DNA of 64,000 nt from Quatrionicoccus australiensis (GCF_020510525.1 NZ_CP075188.1:1364001-1428000); one strand, 5' to 3'; positions 47,282-54,683 are shown, counted from the stretch's first letter. Notes: a model not told the origin generated them from the sequence alone. Translations and numbers: made by a program.

Positions 47282-49045
47282 CTACCAAGGCCTAAAATCA
47301 GACCCAGATGAATCCCAAGGGTTCTTGGGTGTTGGATATTGAAAACCCGTATCGGGTATCTCTGCCACCTTGGGTTCTTGCCAACCATAATCGCATTCAG
47401 GTTCTTCATGGACCGGTTCGTCAACCTGTTGACGTGCCGGAATCTCAGGCGCTGGAGGTTCGACAGATGGTTGTTTAGGCTGAGGCTGGTTAACCTCTAC
47501 CGTTGGTTTAGGTTTATCAGGTTCAAGGGTTTCGACCTCCCGTACAACTTTCCATACTGCATGAGTAGGTTGGTCTGCTGGTAGTTTATAGCGCTTGCCA
47601 AATAATATCTTGATAACTGAATCAACATGAGTTTTGTATTTATCTGGTATGAAATTTTTAAACTCTGTTAGCTTATCGTTAAAATTATTGAATACAATAG
47701 TTGCCATCGCTCTCCACCAACCAAGACTGCCTCCATATTCAGTTTCGGCATTAAAACCATCTTGTATTTCCTTGTAGTAGGATGACCAAGAGTATTTTCG
47801 ACCGATTAGATTCATAATTTTATGTCGGTCTCTATATTCAACATCAGCATCTTGGCCTAGTAGTGCACGTAACGAGTAACATGCCTGTACATCCATAGGA
47901 TTGGTTGGCATGTTGTAGCATAGCGTTTTATCTATTCCATTTTTAATTTCCGGCGCTTCATAAACAACCATGGCACGGCATTCAGATTCTTGAAGTGGTC
48001 TGACTGATTGCAAGATGCGTTTTCTTATACTGACTAACTTCGCAGTATTGGTTGTTTCTGGCTTAATAATGTTTTCCAATGCTGAGTCACTAGCCAGTGT
48101 GACATTGATGGTTTGTGACTTGGTATCTTGAAATTTGATACTATCAATATTAGGTTTTTGCGAACCAATATAGTGTGCTTTCAATATTTCGGTATCACGT
48201 TCTTTGTTGTAATCAAGTCCGCGTGATTTTATTAATTCACTCCATGATGCTTTGACTTGGCTACCTTTGAATGTTTGGTTTTCAACTTCAAAACTGAAGC
48301 CGTTCATGGTTCCGTTTTGTGCAATATTGGCAACAACAACGATACCCATGCTCTCTAATTTGGATATAAATTTTTCGACAGTTGCGCCACCATCAAGTGC
48401 TTCATCTATGGCTCTGGATAATCGCTTTTTTGGATTCAGATGGCTTACATTTGTTTCCTGCTTGCGTTTCTCCATAGCCAACTCTTGTTTGGTTGACTTA
48501 ACTTCCATGCGTGTGTTTATTTCGTTGTTTGGTGCAATTTTAATTTTGCCAGCATCATCTGTTACATAATTCAAACCTTTTGTAGTGGTCAATCCAAACT
48601 CTTTTTCAAGCTCAGAGATGATGCGAGTACTGATAAGGTTCTCGTTTCTGCCAAGATATACAGAGCCATCAATACCTATTCTGTTGGCAATGATGTGTAT
48701 ATGCTGTCCATCTTCATCATCGTGAAGTACGCAAACATATTGAAAGTTGCTTGTGTCTAATTCAAGCAAATTTAAATATGCTTCCGCAATTTTGGCCCAT
48801 TGTTCTTTGGTCAATTTGTCACCCTTTGGCAACCTTAATGAGTTGTGCCAAACGGGTTTTTTTATGTCCTTACGTGACTTTCTGATGGCATTGAACTCAG
48901 CAACTAACTCATCAACATCCAGACCAGCCATGTTGCTATCAATCAATTGACCTGGGTTGTCTGAGTGTCCATTTTTACGATCAAACACGTATAAGAGCAC
49001 ACCTCTGAAGAGGATGCCGCGTTTGATTTTCTGCATACCTTTCAT
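47282..49045 (-). CDS. MOBP-type relaxase/mobilization protein
   Basis: The 587-residue protein starts IKRGILFRGVLLYVF, with a candidate catalytic Tyr, followed by NMAGLDVDELVAEFNAIR and KKPVWHNSLRLPKGDKL, and then the metal-binding histidine motif HIHIIANRIG (about residues 113-122). These are the three relaxase motifs of MOBP/VirD2-like enzymes. The C-terminal third is Pro/Glu-rich. It would nick the oriT at 49454 and remain bound to the transferred strand. Its ATG overlaps the stop of the MobC-like gene by one base. The element has no coupling protein or mating pore, so it depends on a helper. Confidence 0.88.
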   Translation of the reverse strand: MKGMQKIKRGILFRGVLLYVFDRKNGHSDNPGQLIDSNMAGLDVDELVAEFNAIRKSRKDIKKPVWHNSLRLPKGDKLTKEQWAKIAEAYLNLLELDTSNFQYVCVLHDDEDGQHIHIIANRIGIDGSVYLGRNENLISTRIISELEKEFGLTTTKGLNYVTDDAGKIKIAPNNEINTRMEVKSTKQELAMEKRKQETNVSHLNPKKRLSRAIDEALDGGATVEKFISKLESMGIVVVANIAQNGTMNGFSFEVENQTFKGSQVKASWSELIKSRGLDYNKERDTEILKAHYIGSQKPNIDSIKFQDTKSQTINVTLASDSALENIIKPETTNTAKLVSIRKRILQSVRPLQESECRAMVVYEAPEIKNGIDKTLCYNMPTNPMDVQACYSLRALLGQDADVEYRDRHKIMNLIGRKYSWSSYYKEIQDGFNAETEYGGSLGWWRAMATIVFNNFNDKLTEFKNFIPDKYKTHVDSVIKILFGKRYKLPADQPTHAVWKVVREVETLEPDKPKPTVEVNQPQPKQPSVEPPAPEIPARQQVDEPVHEEPECDYGWQEPKVAEIPDTGFQYPTPKNPWDSSGSDFRPW

Positions 49046-49401
49046 TAGTTTTTACCTACCAGTTCACGCTGTAATTGTTTAACAGCATCTTTGATTTCGG
49101 ATAGGTTCGTTTCCTGCTCAATGGTCAAGGTTTTGTCGTTCTTGATGATGCTACCGACAGCGCCAAGCAATTTATTGAGGCGCATGTATAGCTCCCTATT
49201 CTCGATAGAGATGATGGGTTGTATGGAGCGTAGAACGCACATACGTACCCATTCGTGTTGAGGAACTGAGCCACGGTTTTTGGTGAAGGTGGCATATTCC
49301 GATTTATTCAATCGGCAGCAAACAAGCTTAGTGCGTTTGCTCTCGTCAGCGTCAAAACCTAACGATAAATCTTCGGTTTTAGATAGATAATTTTTAGACA
49401 T
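49045..49401 (-). CDS. MobC-like accessory mobilization protein
   Basis: ATG 49401 follows GGAGGG and gives 118 aa. KRTKLVCCRLNKSEYATFTKN resembles the ribbon-helix-helix start of MobC/TraJ-type proteins, and the C-terminal half is helical (LNKLLGAVGSIIKNDK, LSEIKDAVKQLQREL). Such proteins bind oriT and help melt it for the relaxase. It is the first gene after oriT and is coupled to the relaxase. Confidence 0.7.
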   Translation of the reverse strand: MSKNYLSKTEDLSLGFDADESKRTKLVCCRLNKSEYATFTKNRGSVPQHEWVRMCVLRSIQPIISIENRELYMRLNKLLGAVGSIIKNDKTLTIEQETNLSEIKDAVKQLQRELVGKN

Positions 49402-49430
49402 AAACCCTCCGTTTATAGGTGCCAACGGCA

Positions 49431-49504
49431 GGGGTCCAGGGGCTTGCCCCGGCCAGGATAGCTAATATATAGCAAGCGTAGCGCTGCGGAATATTAGCCC
49501 TGGC
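49431..49504 (-). other. Probable oriT with IncP-type nic motif
   Basis: On the minus strand TATCCTG (49454-49460) matches the IncP/MOBP nic consensus (YATCCTG|Y). It sits in an imperfect inverted repeat, 49452-49468 against 49491-49504 (GCTAATAT/ATATTAGC plus GCCAGG/CCTGGC), and beside a hairpin GGGGC-TT-GCCCC (49439-49450). It lies 30-100 bp before the mobC-relaxase genes and on their strand. Confidence 0.7.
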
Positions 49505-49567
49505 TTCTCCGGTGTTAAAACAAAAAAATAATCGTATCGTTTAACCCTAAAAAGAACTGTTCCGTTA

Positions 49568-49617
49568 AAACCTAATCAATATTGATTTGATTATATTAAC
49601 ACAAATTAATTAGGTTT
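49568..49617. promoter_or_regulatory. Palindromes upstream of the small RHH-like gene
   Basis: AAACCTAAT (49568-49576) and ATTAGGTTT (49609-49617) face each other; AATCAATATTGATT (49574-49587) is a perfect 14-bp palindrome. They lie about 90-140 bp before the gene at 49708 in very AT-rich DNA and may be its operators. The rest of 49505-49707 shows nothing else. Confidence 0.4.
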
Positions 49618-49707
49618 CGATAAATAATCTAATATTGTTGATTAATAATATGTGTGTGATATAAGTAACGGTAGAAGGCTCTAGGATACAAACAAGAGAG
49701 GGTAAAT

Positions 49708-49941
49708 ATGAGCGTGCTAACGAAAAAGGTAGTGATTGAAACAATGTCTATGAATGTGCGTGTTCCTAAACAGCTTCATTCAGACATCGAAGCTATTAAT
49801 AAAAAATTAGAAGAATATGAACTCGGTTTGGAGATTGTATTATCCAAGGTTGTCATACAAGCCATGAAGGAAGCAAAACGCCAAGGTGATAAGGTTATTA
49901 AAGAACATGAAGCAAAATTGAATGCTTCTAAGTCTGCATGA
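49708..49941 (+). CDS. Small ribbon-helix-helix-like protein
   Basis: The 77-residue protein starts after GAGAGGG. The segment SMNVRVPKQLHSDIEAINKKL has the strand-helix look of a ribbon-helix-helix DNA binder, followed by a helix and a Lys/Glu-rich tail. Plasmids often carry such proteins for copy control, partition or oriT binding; which applies here is not known. It is transcribed away from oriT, and a 12-bp hairpin follows. Confidence 0.65.
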   Translation: MSVLTKKVVIETMSMNVRVPKQLHSDIEAINKKLEEYELGLEIVLSKVVIQAMKEAKRQGDKVIKEHEAKLNASKSA

Positions 49942-49955
49942 TTGACGTTATTGCG

Positions 49956-49986
49956 ATGTATCGACAACGGGATATTGTCGATACAT
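49956..49986. repeat. 12-bp perfect inverted repeat
   Basis: ATGTATCGACAA (49956-49967) and TTGTCGATACAT (49975-49986) are separated by 7 nt. It lies between convergent genes and could be a terminator with a weak tail (TTTGGTTTAATT) or a protein-binding site. Confidence 0.6.
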
Positions 49987-50012
49987 GCGCTTTGGTTTAA
50001 TTAACTGCAACG

Positions 50013-50210
50013 TTATATTGTTGTTTGGTTGCTGACATGTTGACGCTTGAGTTCATCGAGTAATGTTGTTACTTGATATAAACATATTTGCCCATCGCAA
50101 ATCAAGTCATTAGAGAAATCAATAAATCCAAAACCGTTTATGTCACTTAGCATCAGTTCCAGATGGGCGATTGCTTCTGTGATTATATTTTTTAGGTGCT
50201 CGTAATTCAT
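50013..50210 (-). CDS. Small hypothetical protein
   Basis: ATG 50210 gives 65 aa (MNYEHLKNIITEAIAHLELML...); a TTG at 50246 would add 12. The protein is acidic and probably helical. There is no strong ribosome site and no recognised family, so the call rests on frame length and an otherwise empty region. Confidence 0.4.
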   Translation of the reverse strand: MNYEHLKNIITEAIAHLELMLSDINGFGFIDFSNDLICDGQICLYQVTTLLDELKRQHVSNQTTI

Positions 50211-50287
50211 TTTGTGTAGCTTGGTAGTTGAGAAGGTGTATACCAAGCTACTTCGATTTATTGAATTAAGGCAACATTTGTTTTGAT

Positions 50288-50355
50288 ATTGACATGTATT
50301 TTCCTGTCAATACACGTCCATACATGAAAAGCCATGCCAATATATTTATGGCTTT
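50288..50355. repeat. Cluster of nested inverted repeats
   Basis: Three stems lie together: ATTGACA/TGTCAAT (50288-50294, 50305-50311), CATGTAT/ATACATG (50293-50299, 50320-50326) and AAAGCCAT/ATGGCTTT (50328-50335, 50348-50355). The first two are mutually exclusive. The purpose is unknown. Confidence 0.45.
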
Positions 50356-50373
50356 AAACTTGTAATCTGAAAA

Positions 50374-50411
50374 TAAAAATGGGATGCTTTTCTAATTTAG
50401 AAAAGCATCCC
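50374..50411 (-). terminator. Strong intrinsic terminator
   Basis: A 13-bp perfect stem (50381-50393, 50399-50411) with loop AATTT is followed on the minus strand by ATTTTTATTTT. It ends the gene at 50436-50753. Confidence 0.88.
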
Positions 50412-50435
50412 TATATAGAGTACGCTTGTGTAATT

Positions 50436-50753
50436 TTACTTAAAACCCAATCCGCTGCTTTGTGTTGGCGTAACAGTGCAAATATCATCATTTGTCCAGT
50501 TAATAATGAAACCTTGAAACCAAATTAGATTGTGAGCAGTTAAAGGAAAATGCAATGCTTCGGTTTGTCCTCGTAGAATAATGCAAATTTGTTTGATGCC
50601 ATTAATGATGGTAATTGAAATTGAAACTATATCGTTCATTTCAATTTCTTGCGTGCCGCCGCCGAACGTGTCAAGGGATACTTTCATTTTATTCCAATAA
50701 ACGTATCTAACTATCCAAATAGTATGCTTTATCTTTGATATGGCTTTTCTCAT
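50436..50753 (-). CDS. Hypothetical protein
   Basis: The 105-residue reading starts at ATG 50753; ATG 50687 (83 aa, MKVSLDTFGGGTQEIEM) with GGA upstream is a credible alternative. The sequence alternates hydrophobic strands (IVSISITIINGIKQICIIL) and suggests a small beta-fold. It is unrecognised. A strong terminator follows, which supports a real transcript. Confidence 0.5.
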   Translation of the reverse strand: MRKAISKIKHTIWIVRYVYWNKMKVSLDTFGGGTQEIEMNDIVSISITIINGIKQICIILRGQTEALHFPLTAHNLIWFQGFIINWTNDDICTVTPTQSSGLGFK

Positions 50754-50803
50754 TTTTCACTCTGTTTTAATCTGTTCTTAAAATTAAAACAAAAAGTGAA
50801 AAA
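50753..50803 (-). terminator. AT-rich hairpin after the H-NS-like gene
   Basis: TTTTTCACT/AGTGAAAAA (50753-50761, 50795-50803) encloses GTTTTAAT/ATTAAAAC (50764-50771, 50783-50790). It lies between the H-NS-like stop and the next gene start. Confidence 0.5.
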
Positions 50804-50809
50804 TTAAAA

Positions 50810-51130
50810 TCATTTAATCAAAAACTCTTCTTTGTCGTGACCGGCATCAATCAGTGCCTGGAACTCTTTAGGAGCGCGACCACGACCAGTCCAAGTCTTC
50901 TTACCATCAGGAGTGATGTACTTGGGCTTAGCTGGTGCACGAGTAGCGGTAGCGACTTCAGTAGGTTCGTTGGTAACAGAACCGAAACCACACTCAGCAG
51001 CAGTCAAACCGTATTTCTTGATGATGGCTGTGACTTGTTGGATTGCATCCGACAATTCTGCTTTACGTGCTTCTTCGATACGCTTGTCTAGTTCGTCACG
51101 TTCAGCCAGTAGGTCGTGGTAGCTTGCCAT
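50810..51130 (-). CDS. H-NS-family nucleoid protein
   Basis: ATG 51130 gives 106 aa: an N-terminal coiled oligomerisation segment (LLAERDELDKRIEEARKAEL), a linker, and the H-NS DNA-binding motif in KYITPDGKKTWTGRGRAPKEF. Such proteins bind AT-rich DNA and silence it. Carrying one on an AT-rich mobile element probably lowers the cost of its genes to the host and may act on host loci too. It looks monocistronic. Confidence 0.9.
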   Translation of the reverse strand: MASYHDLLAERDELDKRIEEARKAELSDAIQQVTAIIKKYGLTAAECGFGSVTNEPTEVATATRAPAKPKYITPDGKKTWTGRGRAPKEFQALIDAGHDKEEFLIK

Positions 51131-51212
51131 GGTGTTTATCTCCTGTGTATGCAAAGTAGAAAGTTTGGCAATTTACTACTGTTTATCATTAGTTACAAGA
51201 AACTCTTGGCAA

Positions 51213-51239
51213 TAAAAAACCCACCGGTTTGGGTGGGTT
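51213..51239 (-). terminator. Intrinsic terminator of the envelope cluster
   Basis: ACCCACC (51219-51225) and GGTGGGT (51232-51238) pair, followed on the minus strand by TTTTTTATT. It lies 10 nt beyond the lipoprotein stop. Confidence 0.88.
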
Positions 51240-51248
51240 CGGTGTTTA

Positions 51249-51605
51249 TCAGAAATAGTGGGTTGGTTTTTCAGGCTTCAATTTCCCGTTTTGAAACCCA
51301 AGGTATGTACTACTTGAAAGCATGCCTGTCACAGGGTCTTCAACTCCACCGTAAGCAAACTGTTCTGTTCCATCACTGTTTCTATCGTACCCACGAGGCT
51401 TTCCAAATTTCTTCATAACCTCTTCTGGTGATGCACCATATAGTTTTTCAACTGCAGCATCAAACTCAGCAATGGTATAACCAAGTTTTGGTTTGGCGGC
51501 TTGAGTAGGGTTTGTTGTTGGTGTTGGTGCAGGTGGTGGTTCAGAAGAGCCACATGCAGTTAAAGCCAAGCAACACAAAACGATAGCTGGTACATATATT
51601 TTCAT
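51249..51605 (-). CDS. Putative lipoprotein of the envelope cluster
   Basis: ATG 51605 gives 118 aa with a lipoprotein signal (MKIYVPAIVLCCLALTAC, lipobox LTAC). A Pro/Thr linker precedes a small domain with AVEKLYGASPEEVMKKFGKPRG and YLGFQNGKL, recalling SmpA/BamE-like folds where 'FGKP' follows a helix and the strand carries fNGKL. It is the last of three co-directed envelope genes. Confidence 0.75.
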   Translation of the reverse strand: MKIYVPAIVLCCLALTACGSSEPPPAPTPTTNPTQAAKPKLGYTIAEFDAAVEKLYGASPEEVMKKFGKPRGYDRNSDGTEQFAYGGVEDPVTGMLSSSTYLGFQNGKLKPEKPTHYF

Positions 51606-51642
51606 ATTCAACGCCTTTAATTAAAATATTTTATTCGCAAGG

Positions 51643-51909
51643 CTAATCCTCACCTTTATCGAATATTGCGAAGTAGATTAAACGGAGAATCGGCATCAAG
51701 AACCATGGAAGAGTCAAAATCCAGAACACAACAACATCGAGTTTGTCCAGGTCCAGCGTGTCGAAAACGCCGGTTTTTCCAAAACGGCCATGTCCATGAA
51801 TCCACGCAAACCATGCCGGAATTAGATAGACAATGCTTATAAAAATCAGATATATAAATCGAAGATACCCACTCAGCGATATATATATAAAATAAAGATA
51901 TTCGAACAA
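51643..51909 (-). CDS. Small membrane protein of the envelope cluster
   Basis: The 88-residue protein begins at TTG 51909, with GTGGAG eight bases upstream. Two hydrophobic helices (about 8-36 and 58-82) flank a charged loop with WIHGHGRFGKTGVFDTLDLDK. The pattern recalls small superinfection-immunity membrane proteins, but I cannot establish that. It lies 22 bp from the gene upstream. Confidence 0.6.
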   Translation of the reverse strand: MFEYLYFIYISLSGYLRFIYLIFISIVYLIPAWFAWIHGHGRFGKTGVFDTLDLDKLDVVVFWILTLPWFLMPILRLIYFAIFDKGED

Positions 51910-51931
51910 TTGTGTTTACTCCACTTTTGAT

Positions 51932-52777
51932 TTAATCATCATCCATTGCTTCGCCTGGGCGATGATATGCACAAACAACCATTTCTATACGGCTGCTTAA
52001 TTTCTTAATTTCTTTTTGCTTCTTGGATGTGTCACGCCAGTAAAGTTCTCTGGCTAGGATAGTGGTAGCTTGACCAACTAAATTAGATTCCGGGTAGGTG
52101 GTAACGGATAGTTCTCGTACTTGGCTACCAGTGTCGCAGTTGAACTCTGCGAGAATTTCGGCAGACTTGACCTTCGATGGGTTCTGGCTAAATCCATCAC
52201 CAATAATAAATTGTTTTAATTGTGGGTCGATTAGTGTGAACCTTAATACTCCGTATTCACCAATGCGTTTAATCGAACCTGCTTTGATATAGGCACTCAT
52301 GCCTTTGATGTTTAATGCAGGGTTGCCTACCGTGATGCCTTCATTATCTTGGGCTACTACTCGTTCACGTTCAGCTTTGGCTTCTGCATCCTGTTGTACG
52401 TGGTGAGCTGCATAGATGCTCATGCCGGTTGTAATGAGTAGCAGTGCAATGAATGGGCCTGTTCTATATATACGGGTGAGGTAGCTAGGCCACAAAAAGT
52501 GAACTAGTCGTCTACTGATGCCGGCTTTTTCTGATCGTCCATAGTCTACAAGGCGCTTGCGTATGGTCAGGTCAAGAACCAAGGCGGTGACGCCTAGCGC
52601 CAGTAGTAGCGCAGCCAACCCAACTAGAAGATTGGTAGATATATAGCCGGTCAGAGCCGCTACACCTGCGGAGAAGGCTAGAAGCGTGTTGTAGGGAAGG
52701 ATGTACTTGACGACGACATGACCAAGGTCATGGCCTACGTGTGGAACGTCTGTTTGGTCGCTTACTGGGTGGGTCAT
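51932..52777 (-). CDS. Membrane protein with C-terminal extracytoplasmic domain
   Basis: The 281-aa protein has three predicted spans (about 23-45, 48-70 and 105-127) and a C-terminal domain of about 150 residues, with GISVGNP-like GITVGNPALNIKGMSAYIKAG and a single NCDTG/VVCAY cysteine pair. The family is unknown. It heads the three-gene envelope cluster and is divergent from the Xre-type regulator across palindromic sites. Confidence 0.7.
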   Translation of the reverse strand: MTHPVSDQTDVPHVGHDLGHVVVKYILPYNTLLAFSAGVAALTGYISTNLLVGLAALLLALGVTALVLDLTIRKRLVDYGRSEKAGISRRLVHFLWPSYLTRIYRTGPFIALLLITTGMSIYAAHHVQQDAEAKAERERVVAQDNEGITVGNPALNIKGMSAYIKAGSIKRIGEYGVLRFTLIDPQLKQFIIGDGFSQNPSKVKSAEILAEFNCDTGSQVRELSVTTYPESNLVGQATTILARELYWRDTSKKQKEIKKLSSRIEMVVCAYHRPGEAMDDD

Positions 52778-52808
52778 AAATCGGTGAAATGCCGTACTAG
52801 ACCTAAAG

Positions 52809-52854
52809 AGTTGAAAGTTTCAACTTAAAACGCACTTCATGTCAATCGGTTGAC
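52809..52854. promoter_or_regulatory. Operators between the envelope cluster and the Xre regulator
   Basis: AGTTGAAA-G-TTTCAACT (52809-52825) is a perfect 17-bp palindrome. GTCAA-TCGG-TTGAC (52841-52854) is a second dyad. TTGACA hexamers are present on both strands in this gap (minus at 52840-52845, plus at 52850-52855). Confidence 0.6.
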
Positions 52855-52885
52855 ACTAGACCATCTGGGTCGAATGGAGACCTGT

Positions 52886-53227
52886 ATGCGTGTTGATGAA
52901 CGTGCGTTAGCAAAAAGGCTTGGGCAGATTGTTGCCAAGCGTCGTGCCATGTGTGGCCTGACCCAAGAAGACCTTGCTGAACGTTTGAATGTTGGTAACG
53001 AAGCTGTATCTCGTATGGAACGGGGTACAGTTCCACCGAGTGTTGCTCGTTTACATGAGCTGGCTGGAATCTTCAAATGTTCGGTATGTGACCTACTGAT
53101 CGAGTCCAGTGCCAGGGCAGAAGAACAATCGGCCTACTTGTCAAAATTGCTTGCGAATGTGTCAGACGATGACCGTAACGTCATTCTGGATGTTGTACGC
53201 AAGTTGTCTGAGCACATGCAAAAATAG
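52886..53227 (+). CDS. Xre-family transcriptional regulator
   Basis: ATG 52886 has GGAG seven bases upstream and gives 113 aa. An HTH_3 domain covers about residues 7-62 (IVAKRRAMCGLTQEDLAERLNVGNEAVSRMERGTVPPS), and the C-terminal 45 residues are helical. It is divergent from the envelope cluster, and the palindromes between them are its likely operators, so it probably represses both directions. Confidence 0.85.
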   Translation: MRVDERALAKRLGQIVAKRRAMCGLTQEDLAERLNVGNEAVSRMERGTVPPSVARLHELAGIFKCSVCDLLIESSARAEEQSAYLSKLLANVSDDDRNVILDVVRKLSEHMQK

Positions 53228-53262
53228 TCGCTTGTAGAGGCCTTATAGCTCGAAATTGAGTA

Positions 53263-54368
53263 TTAACCTGGCAAATAGATAGGGCGTTTATGTTATGATA
53301 TTTGCATGGATAAAGAAGATGCCCGCAAGCTCAGGCCAGAGCAACAAAAGGAGAAGCGCAAGATAGCGCTTCGCATGCGAATGAACGGACGCGAATTTGC
53401 CGAGATTGGATTAGCGGTCGGAGTACATTCCCGTACGGTCCAATATTGGTGGTCGCGCTACCAGGCAGAAGGCCTCAAGTCGGCGGTAGAAGGCGGCAAA
53501 AGAGGCACGGAGATTGGTGAGCGACGCACACTCAGCGTGGAACAGGAGTGGGCAGTGCAGCAGTTGATCAGCGAGAAAATGCCTGACCAACTCAAGCTTT
53601 CCTTCGCGCTCTGGACACGGGCAGCAGTTCAGGAGTTGATCCATCGTCGTTTCAAGATCGACATGCCGATTCGGACGGTCGGTGAGTATCTCAAGCGCTG
53701 GGGTTTTACACCGCAGAAGCCGTTGAAGCGGGCCTATGAGCAGAAACCTGAATTGGTGGAGGCTTGGCTCAAGGAGAGTTACCCACGCATCGCCCGGCGC
53801 GCCAAGGACGAAGGGGCGGAGATTCACTGGGGTGACGAAACGGGCATCCGTAGCGATTGCCAACATGGCCGGAGCTATGCGCCAGCGGGAAAAACACCTG
53901 TTCAAAGGGTGCCCGGCAGCCGGTTTGCCACGAACATGATCTCCACGGTCACCAACCAGGGGAAAGTGCGCTTCATGCTCTATCGGGAAACGATGACGGC
54001 CACTGTCCTGATTCGATTCCTTGCACGCCTGGTTCGTGATGCTGGACGCAAAGTGTTTTTGATTCTCGACAACCTGCGAGTGCATCACAGCAACAAGGTT
54101 CGGGACTGGTTGGAAAAACATACCGAGCACATTGAGTTGTTCTTCTTGCCCGCCTACGCCCCGGAACTCAATCCGGACGAGTATCTGAATTGCGACCTGA
54201 AGGCCTTGGTTCATGGCGGAAAGCCTGCCAGGAATCGGGATGAACTGGAATCAAAGGTGCGAGGTGCAATGATGAAAATACAGAATCGCCCAAAACGGGT
54301 TATGTCCTATTTTAGACACCGAAAAATCCAATATGCCGCGTAATGAACCTATTGGATTGCCGGGTTAA
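53263..54368 (+). mobile_element. IS630-family insertion sequence, copy 2 (1,106 bp)
   Basis: The same element as copy 1 in the same orientation, with TA duplications at 53261-53262 and 54369-54370. It sits 35 bp after the Xre gene stop and interrupts no evident gene. Confidence 0.95.
53306..54343 (+). CDS. IS630-family transposase, copy 2
   Basis: The 345-aa product is identical to copy 1, with an intact helix-turn-helix and the DDE residues in HWGDETG, LILDNLR and LNPDEYL. Identity between copies indicates recent transposition or conversion. Confidence 0.96.
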   Translation: MDKEDARKLRPEQQKEKRKIALRMRMNGREFAEIGLAVGVHSRTVQYWWSRYQAEGLKSAVEGGKRGTEIGERRTLSVEQEWAVQQLISEKMPDQLKLSFALWTRAAVQELIHRRFKIDMPIRTVGEYLKRWGFTPQKPLKRAYEQKPELVEAWLKESYPRIARRAKDEGAEIHWGDETGIRSDCQHGRSYAPAGKTPVQRVPGSRFATNMISTVTNQGKVRFMLYRETMTATVLIRFLARLVRDAGRKVFLILDNLRVHHSNKVRDWLEKHTEHIELFFLPAYAPELNPDEYLNCDLKALVHGGKPARNRDELESKVRGAMMKIQNRPKRVMSYFRHRKIQYAA

Positions 54369-54370
54369 TA

Positions 54371-54616
54371 TTGATAGCGGACCTAGTGCACGGCAAGCCG
54401 CGCCATATAAAATTTTTTTGGTTTGGCTAGTTATTGTTAAAACCTGATTTTTTGTTTTTGATTAAACAGAAGATAAATATACTTCGTTTGCGAAGCAATA
54501 AATGTAAAAAAGCAGCCCCTTAAAGGCTGCTTTTTTACTATAGTATCTTTAGTAACTATAGTAGGAAATTTTTTGCTTCTTGAATCGTTGAGAGAGTAGG
54601 AAGACAAAAATGGGGG
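54371..54616. other. Non-coding part of the probable vegetative origin
   Basis: This AT-rich stretch next to the iterons holds a small hairpin CTTCG-TTTG-CGAAG (54482-54495), a terminator at 54506-54536 and two copies of the palindrome ACTATAGT (54537-54544, 54555-54562). A host-factor or melting region of an origin would look like this. Confidence 0.5.
54506..54536. terminator. Bidirectional intrinsic terminator by the iterons
   Basis: AAAAAAGCAGCC and GGCTGCTTTTTT (54506-54517, 54525-54536) pair with a 7-nt loop. It terminates the repC transcript beyond the iterons and shields the region from the other side. Confidence 0.88.
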
Positions 54617-54682
54617 CGTGTCTGAAAGTACGGTAGAACGTGATTGAAAGTACGGTAAAGCGTGTCTGAAAGTACGGTTGTT
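54617..54682. repeat. Three tandem 22-bp iterons
   Basis: Units start at 54617, 54639 and 54661 with an exact 22-bp period and share TGAAAGTACGGT preceded by CGTG. The array ends two bases before the repC stop codon, a typical position for initiator-binding iterons. Confidence 0.9.
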
Positions 54683-54683
54683 T

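Larger units (their letters stand above)
45651..47295 (+). pseudogene. Unknown gene split by the first IS630 insertion
   Basis: The first 122 codons run from ATG 45651 to a TAA at 46017-46019 that belongs to the IS end. If the IS and one TA duplicate are removed, codon TAC forms across the junction and the frame continues through 47124-47295 to a natural TAA, restoring a 178-aa protein. The N-terminal part has VKDPLPVRLQRGDANAQWGH and DHAHWIRSTGL; the C-terminus is basic (VTIKKKRVFTKPAATKA). I recognise no family. The last 14 nt overlap the relaxase 3' end on the other strand. A truncated 122-aa product may still be made. Confidence 0.75.

Noticed and set aside
47124..47295. A separate small gene to the right of the first IS copy
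   Set aside because: The frame has no own start with a ribosome site and continues exactly from the gene left of the IS once the IS and one TA are removed.
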